A stretch of DNA of 14,390 nucleotides from an uncultured Flavobacteriales bacterium (GCA_937967465.1 CALBSW010000161.1:1-14390), one strand, 5' to 3'. Shown: positions 1 through 8,219, numbered from the stretch's first letter. Numbers and translations are program-made. Notes: generated from the sequence alone by a model not told the origin.

Positions 1-1592
1 ACGCCGACGTGTACAAGGCGAGCTTCAACCGCCCCAACCTGTTTTACGAGGTCCGCCCCAAGGTGGATGCGTTGAAACAGGTGGTCCAGCATGCGCTGGA
101 AAACAAGGGCCGCAGTGGCATCGTGTATTGCCTCAGCCGCAAAAAGGTGGAGGAGATTGCCGACACCCTCAAAGTCAACGGGGTCCGCGCTGCCGCGTAC
201 CACGCGGGCATGGATTCGGCCCAGCGGTCCCGCATTCAGGACGAGTTCCTCATGCAGGATGTGGACGTCATCGTGGCGACCATCGCCTTCGGCATGGGCA
301 TTGACAAGCCGGATGTTCGGTTCGTCATTCACTATGACATGCCGAAGTCCTTGGAAGCATACTACCAGGAAACCGGCCGTGCAGGTCGCGACGGGGGCGA
401 AGGGCATTGCATCGCCTTTTACGGCCTCGCCGACATGGAGAAGCTCGAGAAGTTCCTGTCAGGCAAGCCCATTGCCGAGCGGGAAATTGGCATGCAACTG
501 TTGCAGGAGGTGGCCGGGTATGCCGAGACACCGACATCGCGGCGGAAGTACATCCTCCACTACTTCGGAGAGGAATTTGACGAGCACAATGGTCCGGGCT
601 GGGACATGGACGACAACGCCAAGAACCCGCCCGAATCCTATGCCGGTCAGGAGATTGTGACACACCTGCTTCGCTTGGTTGAAGCGACGGGCGGGCGCCA
701 CCGCGGCGCCTTCCTACGGGATGTGCTGCTCGGGCATGAGACCCAGGAAACGACAACCTATGCTGGCAAGCTGGGCGACTTCCGAAACTCGGGAGAAGCA
801 TTGGCACCTGCCGAAGCGTGGGATGGCATCATCCGACAAGTGACCCTCGCCGGCTTCTTGAAGAAGAAAACCGAAGAATTCGGGGTCCTTCACATGACCG
901 ATGCAGGCCGGGCCTACTTGGAATCGCCCCACGAATTCACCTTGTATAAGGACAAAGGCATGCGGGTGCGCAGTGTGGAGCCCACTTCCCAGGGTGGCGC
1001 TTTGGATCAGCCGCTGCTTGACATGCTCCAAGCCCTCCGAAAAGAGGAGAGCAGCCGGTTGGAATTGCCGCCATTCGTGATTTTCTCCGATCCGAGCCTC
1101 GAGGAGATGGCCACCCATTACCCGTGCAATGAGGACGAGCTCCTGATGATCAACGGAGTGGGGGCGTCCAAAGTCCGGAAGTTCGGTGCCCCATTCCTGT
1201 CCTTGATTCGCGAGCACGTCGACAACGAAGGCATCGAGCGCATGGGCGACCTCGTCGTTCGCAGCGTCGCCGGCCGCAATGCGGGCAAGGTGAGCATCAT
1301 CCAGAAGCTCGACCGCCGCATGACGCTGGAGGACATCGCCGGTTCTCAGAAGTGCTCCGTGGACGAGTTGCTCGATACCATCGAAGCCATCGTGGCTTCC
1401 GGGACCAAGGTGGCACTCGACTACATCATCGAAGACTACCTCGACGAGGACTGCATCGAAGAGTTGTGGGAGTGCTTCATGGAAAGCGAGGAGGGCACCG
1501 TCGCTGAGGTGATGGAAGAGATGGAGGACGCCTACAGCGAAGAAGAAGTCCGGCTCGTCCGCATCAAGTTCATGAGCGAAGTGGCCAACTGA
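1..1592 (+). CDS. recQ: ATP-dependent DNA helicase RecQ (3' part, 5' end outside window)
   Basis: RecQ is a superfamily-2 3'-5' DNA helicase used in recombination and replication-fork repair. The frame is open to the window edge; the first complete codon is at 3, and the GTG at 9 is an internal valine, not a start. About 200 N-terminal residues, with Walker A and the DEAH box, are missing. Visible in order: the second RecA-like domain with motifs VATIAFGMGID and YYQETGRAGRDG; the linker after SRRKYILHYFGEEFDEHNG; a winged-helix region; an HRDC domain around PLLDMLQALRKEE to NGVGASKVRKFG; and an acidic C-terminal domain (RMTLEDIAGSQKCSVDELLD onward) ending in EEEVRLVRIKFMSEVAN. The zinc-binding cysteines of E. 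coli RecQ are absent: serine stands in the first position and NGPGWDMDDN replaces the CGNCDxC region. From memory this matches a Bacteroidota RecQ subtype, so it is probably functional. It converges on the amidohydrolase gene with 19 bases between stops and no obvious terminator. Confidence 0.96.
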   Translation, partial: ADVYKASFNRPNLFYEVRPKVDALKQVVQHALENKGRSGIVYCLSRKKVEEIADTLKVNGVRAAAYHAGMDSAQRSRIQDEFLMQDVDVIVATIAFGMGIDKPDVRFVIHYDMPKSLEAYYQETGRAGRDGGEGHCIAFYGLADMEKLEKFLSGKPIAEREIGMQLLQEVAGYAETPTSRRKYILHYFGEEFDEHNGPGWDMDDNAKNPPESYAGQEIVTHLLRLVEATGGRHRGAFLRDVLLGHETQETTTYAGKLGDFRNSGEALAPAEAWDGIIRQVTLAGFLKKKTEEFGVLHMTDAGRAYLESPHEFTLYKDKGMRVRSVEPTSQGGALDQPLLDMLQALRKEESSRLELPPFVIFSDPSLEEMATHYPCNEDELLMINGVGASKVRKFGAPFLSLIREHVDNEGIERMGDLVVRSVAGRNAGKVSIIQKLDRRMTLEDIAGSQKCSVDELLDTIEAIVASGTKVALDYIIEDYLDEDCIEELWECFMESEEGTVAEVMEEMEDAYSEEEVRLVRIKFMSEVAN

Positions 1593-1611
1593 GCCACCCC
1601 TACGCCCCTGT

Positions 1612-2841
1612 TCATCCTTCGTGTTCCGTGGCGGCGAGCCACGCCATCATCGACGTCCCCGTGTGCAATGCGGCTTCGTCGATGTCGAATTCGGCCGTGT
1701 GCAGACCGGACCGACATCCACGTCCTTCTCCGCCGGTGCCAAGCCGGTAGAAGCAACCCGGCACGACCTTCTGGTAGAAGCTGAAGTCCTCCCCGGTCAT
1801 GCGCAGGGGCAGGTCCACGACCTTGTCCCGACCGAGGAGCTCCTCGGCTTGTTTGCGACAGCGCTCGGTCAGCGCGGGGGCGTTCACGACGGGCGGGTAT
1901 CCGATGGCGAGGTCCACCTCTGCGCGACAGCCGAAGGCCGCAGCGGTGGATTCGGCCACGCGGTGGATGGTGGCGCGCAAGGTGTCGGCCGTGGCTTCAT
2001 CGTAGGTCCGAAGGGTGCCGTCGAGGATGACTTCGTCCGGAATGACATTGCGGACATGGCCGCCGGCGATCTTGCCAAACGTGAGCACGGCAGGCTGTGT
2101 GGGGTCGCAGGACCGGCTGACCACAGTTTGCAGCGCGGTGAGCACGTGCGCAGCAGCAATCACAGGATCTGCGGTCCGGTGGGGCAATGCGGCGTGCCCA
2201 CCACGGCCGTGGATGCGGATGAGCAATTCATCTGCCGCCGCCATGTACGGGCCGCTTCGAAAGCCGACGATGCCAGCGTCGAGTTGGGGATAGACATGCT
2301 GGCCCACAATGGCGTCCACAGGGGCGGCTCCAGCACCGGGCCCGGCCTGCGGGGCATCCGATGACAAGGCGCCTTCCTTCACCATCAACGAGGCCCCTCC
2401 CGGCAGACACTCCTCGCCGGGCTGGAAGACCAGTTGGATGGTTCCCTTCCAATGCGCCCGGGTGGCGGAGAGCACTTCGGCAGCTCCAAGGAGGCAGGCC
2501 GTGTGGGCATCGTGGCCACAGGCGTGCATCCAGCCCGGTATGGAGCTCGCGTGCGGCCGGTCCACTTCCTGAATCGGCAGCGCATCCATGTCGGCACGGA
2601 GGGCGACCCGCCGCGTCCCCGGTTCGCTGCCTGGAATCTCGGCGACAATGCCCGCTGAACCCCGCTCGGCGCACCAGCCTGTGGTGTGCGCAATGCCCAT
2701 GCGTGTCAGGTCCTGAGAGATGTACCGGCCGGTTTCGGTTTCGGCATACGAGGGCTCCGGGTGGAGGTGCAGGTGACGGCGGTGGGCGAGGATGCGGTCG
2801 GCCGCGTCTGTCGTGGCCGCGAGGATGGCGTTCTTCAGCAT
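1612..2841 (-). CDS. M20 family amidohydrolase (N-acyl-amino-acid / hippurate hydrolase type)
   Basis: 409-residue metal-dependent amidase of the M20D group, whose members cleave N-acyl groups from amino acids or small peptides; the natural substrate cannot be read from the sequence. N-terminal HRRHLHLHPEPSYAETET is the family opening. Likely metal ligands are Cys108 and His110 in HACGHDAHTA, Glu144 in QPGEE, His182 in GQHVYPQLDAG, and His381 in GLHTAEFDID. The catalytic domain is split by the usual dimerisation lid (about residues 190-305, with GRGGHAALPHRTADP). TGEDFSFY is also present. Length is normal for the family. No signal peptide is seen, so it is probably cytoplasmic. The start ATG lies one nucleotide after the TSUP gene stop (TGACATG), which implies co-transcription and probable translational coupling. 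Alternatives such as IAA-amino-acid hydrolase-like or diaminopimelate deacylase-like activity cannot be excluded. Confidence 0.93.
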   Translation of the reverse strand: MLKNAILAATTDAADRILAHRRHLHLHPEPSYAETETGRYISQDLTRMGIAHTTGWCAERGSAGIVAEIPGSEPGTRRVALRADMDALPIQEVDRPHASSIPGWMHACGHDAHTACLLGAAEVLSATRAHWKGTIQLVFQPGEECLPGGASLMVKEGALSSDAPQAGPGAGAAPVDAIVGQHVYPQLDAGIVGFRSGPYMAAADELLIRIHGRGGHAALPHRTADPVIAAAHVLTALQTVVSRSCDPTQPAVLTFGKIAGGHVRNVIPDEVILDGTLRTYDEATADTLRATIHRVAESTAAAFGCRAEVDLAIGYPPVVNAPALTERCRKQAEELLGRDKVVDLPLRMTGEDFSFYQKVVPGCFYRLGTGGEGRGCRSGLHTAEFDIDEAALHTGTSMMAWLAATEHEG

Positions 2842-2842
2842 G

Positions 2843-3247
2843 TCAGGAAATCCAGAGGGCTCGGGTGGTTTGAACGATCATGCGCACCGCCACGAACAAC
2901 ATGACGAGGCCAAAAGCCAGGCGCACCTTCAGCGGGTCGAGGGACAAGGCGATTCGGCTCCCGAAGTATCCACCGGCCACAAAGGCCAGGACCATGACGG
3001 CGGCAGCGCGGACATCGACTTCGCCGGCCTTCCAGTAGTTCATGACGGCCAAGGCGCCGATGGGCGGCAACATCAGCGCGAGGCTGGTGCCTTGGGCGGC
3101 CATTTGGGACATGCCCATGAAATACATCAGGGCAGGCACGATCAGCAGGCCACCGCCGATGCCGATGAAGCCGCTGAGGATACCGGCGGCGGCGCCAATG
3201 AGCAGAAGGGTGACGAGGGTTTGCGGGTCCATGGTGGTGCGGGGCAT
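2843..3247 (-). CDS. Half-size TauE/SafE (TSUP) family membrane protein
   Basis: 134-residue inner-membrane protein resembling one half of the TSUP family, whose full-length members (about 250-260 residues) export sulfite, sulfoacetate or other organic anions. The signature LSGFIGIGGGLLIVPALMYF lies at about residues 24-43, followed by QGTSLALMLPP. Four hydrophobic stretches are visible: about 10-30, 32-50, 55-70 and 82-120. Only one TSUP repeat is present, so a working transporter would presumably need a homodimer. The protein ends cleanly in a stop with no remnant of a second half nearby, so it looks like a genuine short form. The ATG at 3247 overlaps the preceding gene's stop as TGATG. A second possible start is the internal ATG at 3232 (MDPQTL), five residues later. 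Substrate unknown. Confidence 0.88.
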   Translation of the reverse strand: MPRTTMDPQTLVTLLLIGAAAGILSGFIGIGGGLLIVPALMYFMGMSQMAAQGTSLALMLPPIGALAVMNYWKAGEVDVRAAAVMVLAFVAGGYFGSRIALSLDPLKVRLAFGLVMLFVAVRMIVQTTRALWIS

Positions 3248-6200
3248 CAGAAGTCGGTGGACAAGGACAATTGGAAGACGCGCGGCAGGATGAGGCCGTC
3301 ATCCACGCCCCAGCCCCAGTCGGCCCGGACGAAGTAGCCGAGCAGTTGGGTGCGCAGGCCGAAGCCGAAGTCCCAGATGATGGGCTCGCGGTTGTTGTCG
3401 ACGGTGATGCTGACGGGATACTGCTCGAGGGTGGTGCTGTTGAAGGCGTTCTCGTCGCTGTAGGGGTCGGAGCCGGTCCAGGCGGATCCGATGTCGAAGA
3501 AACCGACCGCTTGGAAGTGTTCCATCAGGGGCGTCAGGCTCTTTTTGGGCATCAGGGTGGCGAAGACGGGCAGCCGGATTTCGGCGTTGGCCACGGCAAA
3601 GCTGGTGCCGTTGCGGGCGTTGCGCACGAAGCCGCGCATGGGGGTGGCCACGGTCTGGTAGGCAAAGCTGCCCGGCGGTAGCGGCATGGCGCCGTCAATG
3701 GTGGGGATGAGGGATTCGTGAACCCCACCGAGGTAGTGCAGAAGTCCGCGCTCTCCGAACGAGCTGTTGCCGGCGGCCCGGAGACAGAGGGTCACCCGCC
3801 GATAGAGCGGGATGTAGCGGCGCGCATCGAATCCGGCCACGAGCAGCATGTCGCCTTCTCCGTCGGGCGGGGTGAGCATTTCGAACCATGCTTTGGCCCG
3901 GGTGCCACTGCGGATGTTGAGGGTCCGGGTCCGACTGTCGTCAAACACCCAGCTGACCGTACCGCCGATGCCTTGGCGATAGAGGTCGTCCCGGCTGGCA
4001 TTGAACGGGTCGGTGGCGAGCAGGGCTGTGCGGTCCAGACGGTAGGTCAGCTGCGCCCGGATGCTCATGGTCTCGCTGAACGGGATGGTGCGCCGATAGT
4101 GGACCGCATGGGTGTGCGTCCGGGTCAGGGCGCCCAGCTCATTGTCGAGCCCTTCATTGCCCTGTCGCTCGATGATCCACTGCCGGTCGACCTTGCGTTC
4201 GAGGTCTTGGTGGCTCAGGACAAACGTGGAATTCTGAAGGCTCCCAGCCAGCCGCATGCCGCCCACCCATTTGCGGTTTTCATGGAGGTCGGAGGCGGCC
4301 ACCTTGATGAGTCCGCTCAACCCCGGAAAACTGGACGCCGGCCCGGAAAATGGCTGGTAAAAGGAGGTGGCAAAGGTGTTGTCCACCTGGCTCAGCACCT
4401 GGTCCACCGCGTAGTTGGTTCGGTAGGGAAGGGGCGCGGGAAGCTTGGGCAGGTCGATGGCGGAGGGCGCCGACGGCGAGGAGGTCGGGGATGGTGGAGA
4501 GGGCTGGACCCGCTCCGCTTCAAACGTGTACCGTTGGTAGTCGACCTGGCCCGGCAACAGTTCGGGCAGGGGGTCCGGAAGAAAGTCGAGGTCGTTTTCC
4601 TGTGCAGCAGGGAGGGTGCTCCCGGATTCCCGCATGGCAGCGGCTTCCGGCATGGGCGGCAGTGGAGCCACATGCCAGACCGGACGTCCTTTGGTCATCG
4701 TCAGGGCACCCCAATGGGCCTTGTCTTCCATCACGGAGAAGGCGACAGCAGGTGCATCCAATGCCAACCACGGCGTGGTGCGGGTGAAGTAGCGGTAATG
4801 GATGGCGGTGTCGATCCGGAGAATGGCGCTGTCCCGAACAGCGAGGTGCATCGCGCTGAGGTCGTCCGCTTCGAGGTAGGTGAACCGGGAGGCACTCAGC
4901 GCCTGGGGCTGCACTTCGTCTTCGGGAGTGTCCGTCAGCCGTTCCACGGTCCGATCCTCCACCGACCAGACCCAGAGGTCGCGTTGGGGGGAGACCGGCC
5001 ACACGGCCGCCTCCTCGTCGGGGTCGGGGCGGTTGCTGCTGAAGACGATGCCGCTTCCATCGGGCAGCCAGTCGGGGTGCAGGTCGTCCCAATCGTCCTC
5101 CCACAGTGGGACTTGGGAGCCGGCCAGCGTGTTGTACAGGTAGAGGTCCGACCGGCCGGCGCGGACACCGCTGAACACCAGGCTGCGTCCATCGGGCGAC
5201 CAGTCGAGGTGGATCACCTTCTCGATGCGGAACAGCTCGCGTTCGGCTTGCTCGCGCGTGGAGACATCGGTGGTGGTGAGGAAGGCGCGGCCTTGTTCCT
5301 CGTGGATGTGCGCCAGAATGGGTGCAGTAGGGTGCCAGGCCAGGACGGGGTAGGTGGGGTCGACGATGCGGTCCAGTTTGTGGTCGTACCGGGCGATGCG
5401 ACGGGCATGTTCTCCATCGGACACCCAGACCGAAACCTGTCCACGTTCATCCGTCGTCCAGGCCGTCCAGGCGCCATCGGCTGAGGTGGCGAAACGGCGG
5501 TGGGTGTACTTGCGCTTGGCGCGGTGGGGCAGGTCGCCGAGGCGGTTCCGTTGGGATGACGCTGGCTTGGCCGCTACCGGATGGCCCTTCCAACCGCCGG
5601 ATTCCGGGGTGGCACCTCCGATGAGATGGTAGGCCTGCGCGGCTGCCAGCACGCCCTCCAGATCGAATCCAATGCGCCGAAATCCGGCATCGAGCGTGCG
5701 GCCGGCCTTGAAACCGGACAACACGTCCATGGCTGCCTGTCGGCCGAAGGTCTCCAGGATGAAGCGCCACAGGGCCTCTCCAGCCACGCGGGCATCCTCC
5801 TGGTCGAGCACCTGCAGGGCGGCGAGCTGTCCCCGGGCCACGAGGTCGTCCAAGGCCGGCTGGTCGGCGGGGTCCATGTCTCCGGCGAGGGCGTGGACCA
5901 TGCCGTCTTCCATCCATAGTGGCAAGGCGTAGAGTTGGGTGTTCTTCACCACATCCTTCCAGTCGCTCCCATAGAGAGACTGGCGAAGAAGCACGCGATA
6001 CAGCCCGCGGCGCAACTGAAGTCGGAAGTCGGCCCGGTCTCCGTTGAACCACGCGAAGAGCTTCTTTCCGTGGATGGTCGTGGTGCCCCCGATGTTGCCG
6101 GCATCCGTGCCATCGATGCCAATGTTGCTTTGCCGGAAGTCCGCGTGTTTGTTGAAGACGAGGACATCGATGCGCCCATCCAGACGGAGTTGCATGTCGG

Positions 6201-6480
6201 ACTCCACGTTGGGCAGGTCGGTGAGCAGGCTGTACAGGCCGTGCTCGGAAAGCGAGCGTCCGCCTTGGTAGAAATGGAGGGTGAAAGGGTCGGATTCGAC
6301 AGTCTGCCAATCGAAGGTCCGGTACTGGACGCGCTGCTGTCCGAAGGCCATGTCCAGCCCGTTGTGGAATTGGCCGGACACCGGGCCGGGCAGGAGCCAG
6401 GCCAGGAGGGCGAGCATGGCCCCAAATTGGATGTCGAATCGCCACCGCAACATGTGCAAGGCAAAGTACGACTCGGCCAT
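3247..6480 (-). CDS. Outer-membrane hybrid: degenerate peptidase-MA-like domain, TolB-like propeller and C-terminal beta-barrel
   Basis: 1077-residue protein; biological role unknown. A signal sequence is present (hydrophobic GAMLALLAWLL, likely cleavage after VSG36). The start may be Met10 (6453), which gives a more normal 27-residue signal. Residues about 40-285 look like a peptidase-MA-like fold, but the expected HExxH is replaced by RRGLYRVLL (157-165), followed by ALPLWMEDGM (185-194), so this domain is probably catalytically dead. Residues about 325-600 hold WD40-like/PD40 repeats, including LDWSPDGRSLVFSG (425-438) and HPDWLPDGSGIVFSSN (468-483). A Pro/Ser linker (about 659-687) leads to a barrel of about 390 residues with QTVATPMRGFVRNARNG and the C-terminal beta-signal FQLSLSTDF ending in Phe. 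I recall this architecture as a Bacteroidota-specific family often labelled TolB-like or PD40 protein. It is first in a tight cluster with the TSUP and amidohydrolase genes. Confidence 0.9.
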   Translation of the reverse strand: MAESYFALHMLRWRFDIQFGAMLALLAWLLPGPVSGQFHNGLDMAFGQQRVQYRTFDWQTVESDPFTLHFYQGGRSLSEHGLYSLLTDLPNVESDMQLRLDGRIDVLVFNKHADFRQSNIGIDGTDAGNIGGTTTIHGKKLFAWFNGDRADFRLQLRRGLYRVLLRQSLYGSDWKDVVKNTQLYALPLWMEDGMVHALAGDMDPADQPALDDLVARGQLAALQVLDQEDARVAGEALWRFILETFGRQAAMDVLSGFKAGRTLDAGFRRIGFDLEGVLAAAQAYHLIGGATPESGGWKGHPVAAKPASSQRNRLGDLPHRAKRKYTHRRFATSADGAWTAWTTDERGQVSVWVSDGEHARRIARYDHKLDRIVDPTYPVLAWHPTAPILAHIHEEQGRAFLTTTDVSTREQAERELFRIEKVIHLDWSPDGRSLVFSGVRAGRSDLYLYNTLAGSQVPLWEDDWDDLHPDWLPDGSGIVFSSNRPDPDEEAAVWPVSPQRDLWVWSVEDRTVERLTDTPEDEVQPQALSASRFTYLEADDLSAMHLAVRDSAILRIDTAIHYRYFTRTTPWLALDAPAVAFSVMEDKAHWGALTMTKGRPVWHVAPLPPMPEAAAMRESGSTLPAAQENDLDFLPDPLPELLPGQVDYQRYTFEAERVQPSPPSPTSSPSAPSAIDLPKLPAPLPYRTNYAVDQVLSQVDNTFATSFYQPFSGPASSFPGLSGLIKVAASDLHENRKWVGGMRLAGSLQNSTFVLSHQDLERKVDRQWIIERQGNEGLDNELGALTRTHTHAVHYRRTIPFSETMSIRAQLTYRLDRTALLATDPFNASRDDLYRQGIGGTVSWVFDDSRTRTLNIRSGTRAKAWFEMLTPPDGEGDMLLVAGFDARRYIPLYRRVTLCLRAAGNSSFGERGLLHYLGGVHESLIPTIDGAMPLPPGSFAYQTVATPMRGFVRNARNGTSFAVANAEIRLPVFATLMPKKSLTPLMEHFQAVGFFDIGSAWTGSDPYSDENAFNSTTLEQYPVSITVDNNREPIIWDFGFGLRTQLLGYFVRADWGWGVDDGLILPRVFQLSLSTDF

Positions 6481-6512
6481 GGGGTTTGGCCGGGATGGGG
6501 GAACTTGCCGGC

Positions 6513-7172
6513 ATGTTCGTCCTGACTTGCAACGCTTTTTCTGAAAATGCCGTCATCCTCCACGATGGAGAGGGGGGTGCCATCGTGTGCGACCCGGGCA
6601 TGTCCACGTCCGCGGAATGGACGCGCTTCGAGTCTGAATTGGCGCAGCGGAACTGGACACCACGGGCCGTCTTGTTGACCCACGCCCACCTCGACCACGT
6701 CCTCGGTTGCGCGGGCATGGTGGAGCGGTACGGATTGCACCCGCGGCTGCTGGCGGAGGACGGCCCGACCTATGCCATGGCGCCCAAGGCGGCCGAGTTG
6801 TACGGCGTGCCCATGGACCCGTTGCCCGACCTGGATTCCGAGCCACTCCGGGATGGCGATACGCTGCGATTCGGTGCCCTCGAACTCGAGGTCCGACACG
6901 CTCCGGGCCACGCGCCCGGTCACGTCGTGTTCATCGACCATGCCACGCGCAACGTCGTCGGCGGGGATGTGCTGTTCCGAGGAAGTGTGGGCCGGACGGA
7001 TTTGCCGGGCGGCGATGCGGCCACATTGGCTCGGAGCATCGAAGAGGTGCTGTTCGCCTTGCCCGAAGACTACACGGTGTGGCCGGGCCACGGGCCGGAA
7101 ACCTCCATTGGCGAAGAGAAGGCCGGGAACCCGTTCGTCAACGCAGCGGGCACCGGCATGATGCAGCGCTGA
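6513..7172 (+). CDS. Metallo-beta-lactamase-fold hydrolase, glyoxalase II-like (YcbL type)
   Basis: 219-residue cytoplasmic hydrolase with the binuclear metal site of the glyoxalase II branch: THAHLDH (His57, His59, Asp61, His62), the histidine in HAPGHAPGHV, the aspartate in VGGDVLFRGSVGRTDLPGGD, and the late histidine in WPGHGPET. Family members hydrolyse thioesters such as S-lactoylglutathione. The C-terminal substrate domain of classical GloB is absent, which fits the shorter YcbL-like group; the true substrate is unknown. I chose ATG 6513 because MFVLTCNAFSENAVILHD matches the usual family N-terminus. ATG 6495 and TTG 6486 in the same frame would add 6 and 9 residues. The gene is divergent from the outer-membrane protein gene with only 32 bases between starts (59 if that gene starts at 6453). 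It converges on the histidine kinase gene with 3 bases between stops. Confidence 0.93.
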   Translation: MFVLTCNAFSENAVILHDGEGGAIVCDPGMSTSAEWTRFESELAQRNWTPRAVLLTHAHLDHVLGCAGMVERYGLHPRLLAEDGPTYAMAPKAAELYGVPMDPLPDLDSEPLRDGDTLRFGALELEVRHAPGHAPGHVVFIDHATRNVVGGDVLFRGSVGRTDLPGGDAATLARSIEEVLFALPEDYTVWPGHGPETSIGEEKAGNPFVNAAGTGMMQR

Positions 7173-7175
7173 GGC

Positions 7176-8219
7176 TCAGGCCTTGGCGAGGGTGAAGGAA
7201 AAGGTGGATCCTTTCCCAGGGGTGGAGCGGACGGAGATGCTTTGCCCGTGGGCCTCGATGATGTGCTTCACGATGGACAGGCCGAGTCCGGTACCTCCGG
7301 CATTGCGGGAGCGGCTCTTGTCCACCCGGTAGAAGCGTTCGAAGATGCGCGGCAGGTGTTCTTCGGACATGCCGATTCCGTCGTCGGCCACCTCGACCAG
7401 GAACTGCTCCTCCATGTCGTATAGGCGGACTTGCGTGTTGCCCTCCGCTTTTCCGTAGCGCAGGCTGTTGGAAATCAGGTTGGTCAACACCTGCCCGATT
7501 TTCGGGGCGTCTCCCATCACCATGACCTCGTTTCGGTTCTCGTCGAGAAACGCCATCGAAATGTCTTGCCGCTTGGCGCGGGGTTCCAGTTCTTCCAAGA
7601 TGTCTCGGATGAGGTCGGACAAGTTGAATTCCACCAGGTCGACCTCCAGCGAACCGCCCTCGATTTTGGTCACGATGTCGAGGTCTTCCACGAGCGTCGC
7701 CATGCGGTCGACATTCTTGGCCGCCTTCATCAAGAACTTCCGGTTGTGGTCGGGGTCCTCCAGTGCCCCTTCCAGCAGGGTGAGGATGTAGCCTTGGATG
7801 TTGAAGATGGGCGTCTTCAGCTCGTGGGCGAGGTTGCCAATGAAGTCCTTTCGGAAGCTGTCCTGCTCCTTCAACAAGGAGATTTCCTCAATCTGTTCGG
7901 TGGCCCAGTCCATCACATCGTTCTGGACCTTTTGCATGACGTCCTCATCCATGCGCACATCCTGGGCCCGGCCTTTGGTGCTCTTGAACCGGTGGATGTT
8001 TTTGTAGATGATGCGCACCTTCTGGTAAATGAACCGTTCGATGACGCTGTAAATGACGAGCAGGGACAATGCGAAGAGTCCCAATGCGCCCAGTGCATAG
8101 GCCTGCAGCGGAGCGGTGACCCCATACATCCACAGCACGGCGAAGCACAGCCCCATGCCGAGGAGGGTCACGACGATGGACGCCAAAACGGCCAATCCCC
8201 GAGGGGTGTGGACGTTCAT
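7176..8219 (-). CDS. Two-component sensor histidine kinase (PhoR-like, no extracytoplasmic sensor domain)
   Basis: 347-residue inner-membrane kinase. Two membrane segments (about residues 8-32 and 38-60) are joined by only a few residues, so there is essentially no periplasmic sensor domain. A basic stretch follows with a probable signalling helix. The DHp domain has His132 in FIGNLAHELKTPIFNIQGY. The ATPase domain shows the N box (LTNLISNSLRYGK), the G1 box (VADDGIGMSEEHLPRIFERF) and the G2 box (GGTGLGLSIVKHIIEAHG). Start: ATG 8219 overlaps the response regulator stop as ATGA, the standard coupled arrangement. The reading frame is open further upstream to 8342, but that part lies inside the regulator gene and codes for an arginine-rich shadow. 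The signal is probably sensed in the membrane or through another protein; no stimulus can be inferred. Confidence 0.96.
   Translation of the reverse strand: MNVHTPRGLAVLASIVVTLLGMGLCFAVLWMYGVTAPLQAYALGALGLFALSLLVIYSVIERFIYQKVRIIYKNIHRFKSTKGRAQDVRMDEDVMQKVQNDVMDWATEQIEEISLLKEQDSFRKDFIGNLAHELKTPIFNIQGYILTLLEGALEDPDHNRKFLMKAAKNVDRMATLVEDLDIVTKIEGGSLEVDLVEFNLSDLIRDILEELEPRAKRQDISMAFLDENRNEVMVMGDAPKIGQVLTNLISNSLRYGKAEGNTQVRLYDMEEQFLVEVADDGIGMSEEHLPRIFERFYRVDKSRSRNAGGTGLGLSIVKHIIEAHGQSISVRSTPGKGSTFSFTLAKA

Noticed and set aside
1593..1611. Terminator between the convergent recQ and amidohydrolase genes
   Set aside because: The 19 bases contain no inverted repeat or T tract.
3718..5484. A 588-codon open frame on the plus strand
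   Set aside because: It is antisense to the propeller/barrel gene, its translation is compositionally biased, and no family is recognisable.
6454..6512. Possible promoter (TACTTTG on the minus strand) for the propeller/barrel gene
   Set aside because: The spacing inside the box is one base short of TAnnTTTG, and it lies inside the gene unless translation starts at 6453; no matching -33 box was seen.
5447..7091. Long minus-strand frames of 423 and 381 codons overlapping the propeller/barrel and hydrolase genes
   Set aside because: They run in alternative frames of two well-supported genes and show only low-complexity Arg/Pro/His-rich sequence.
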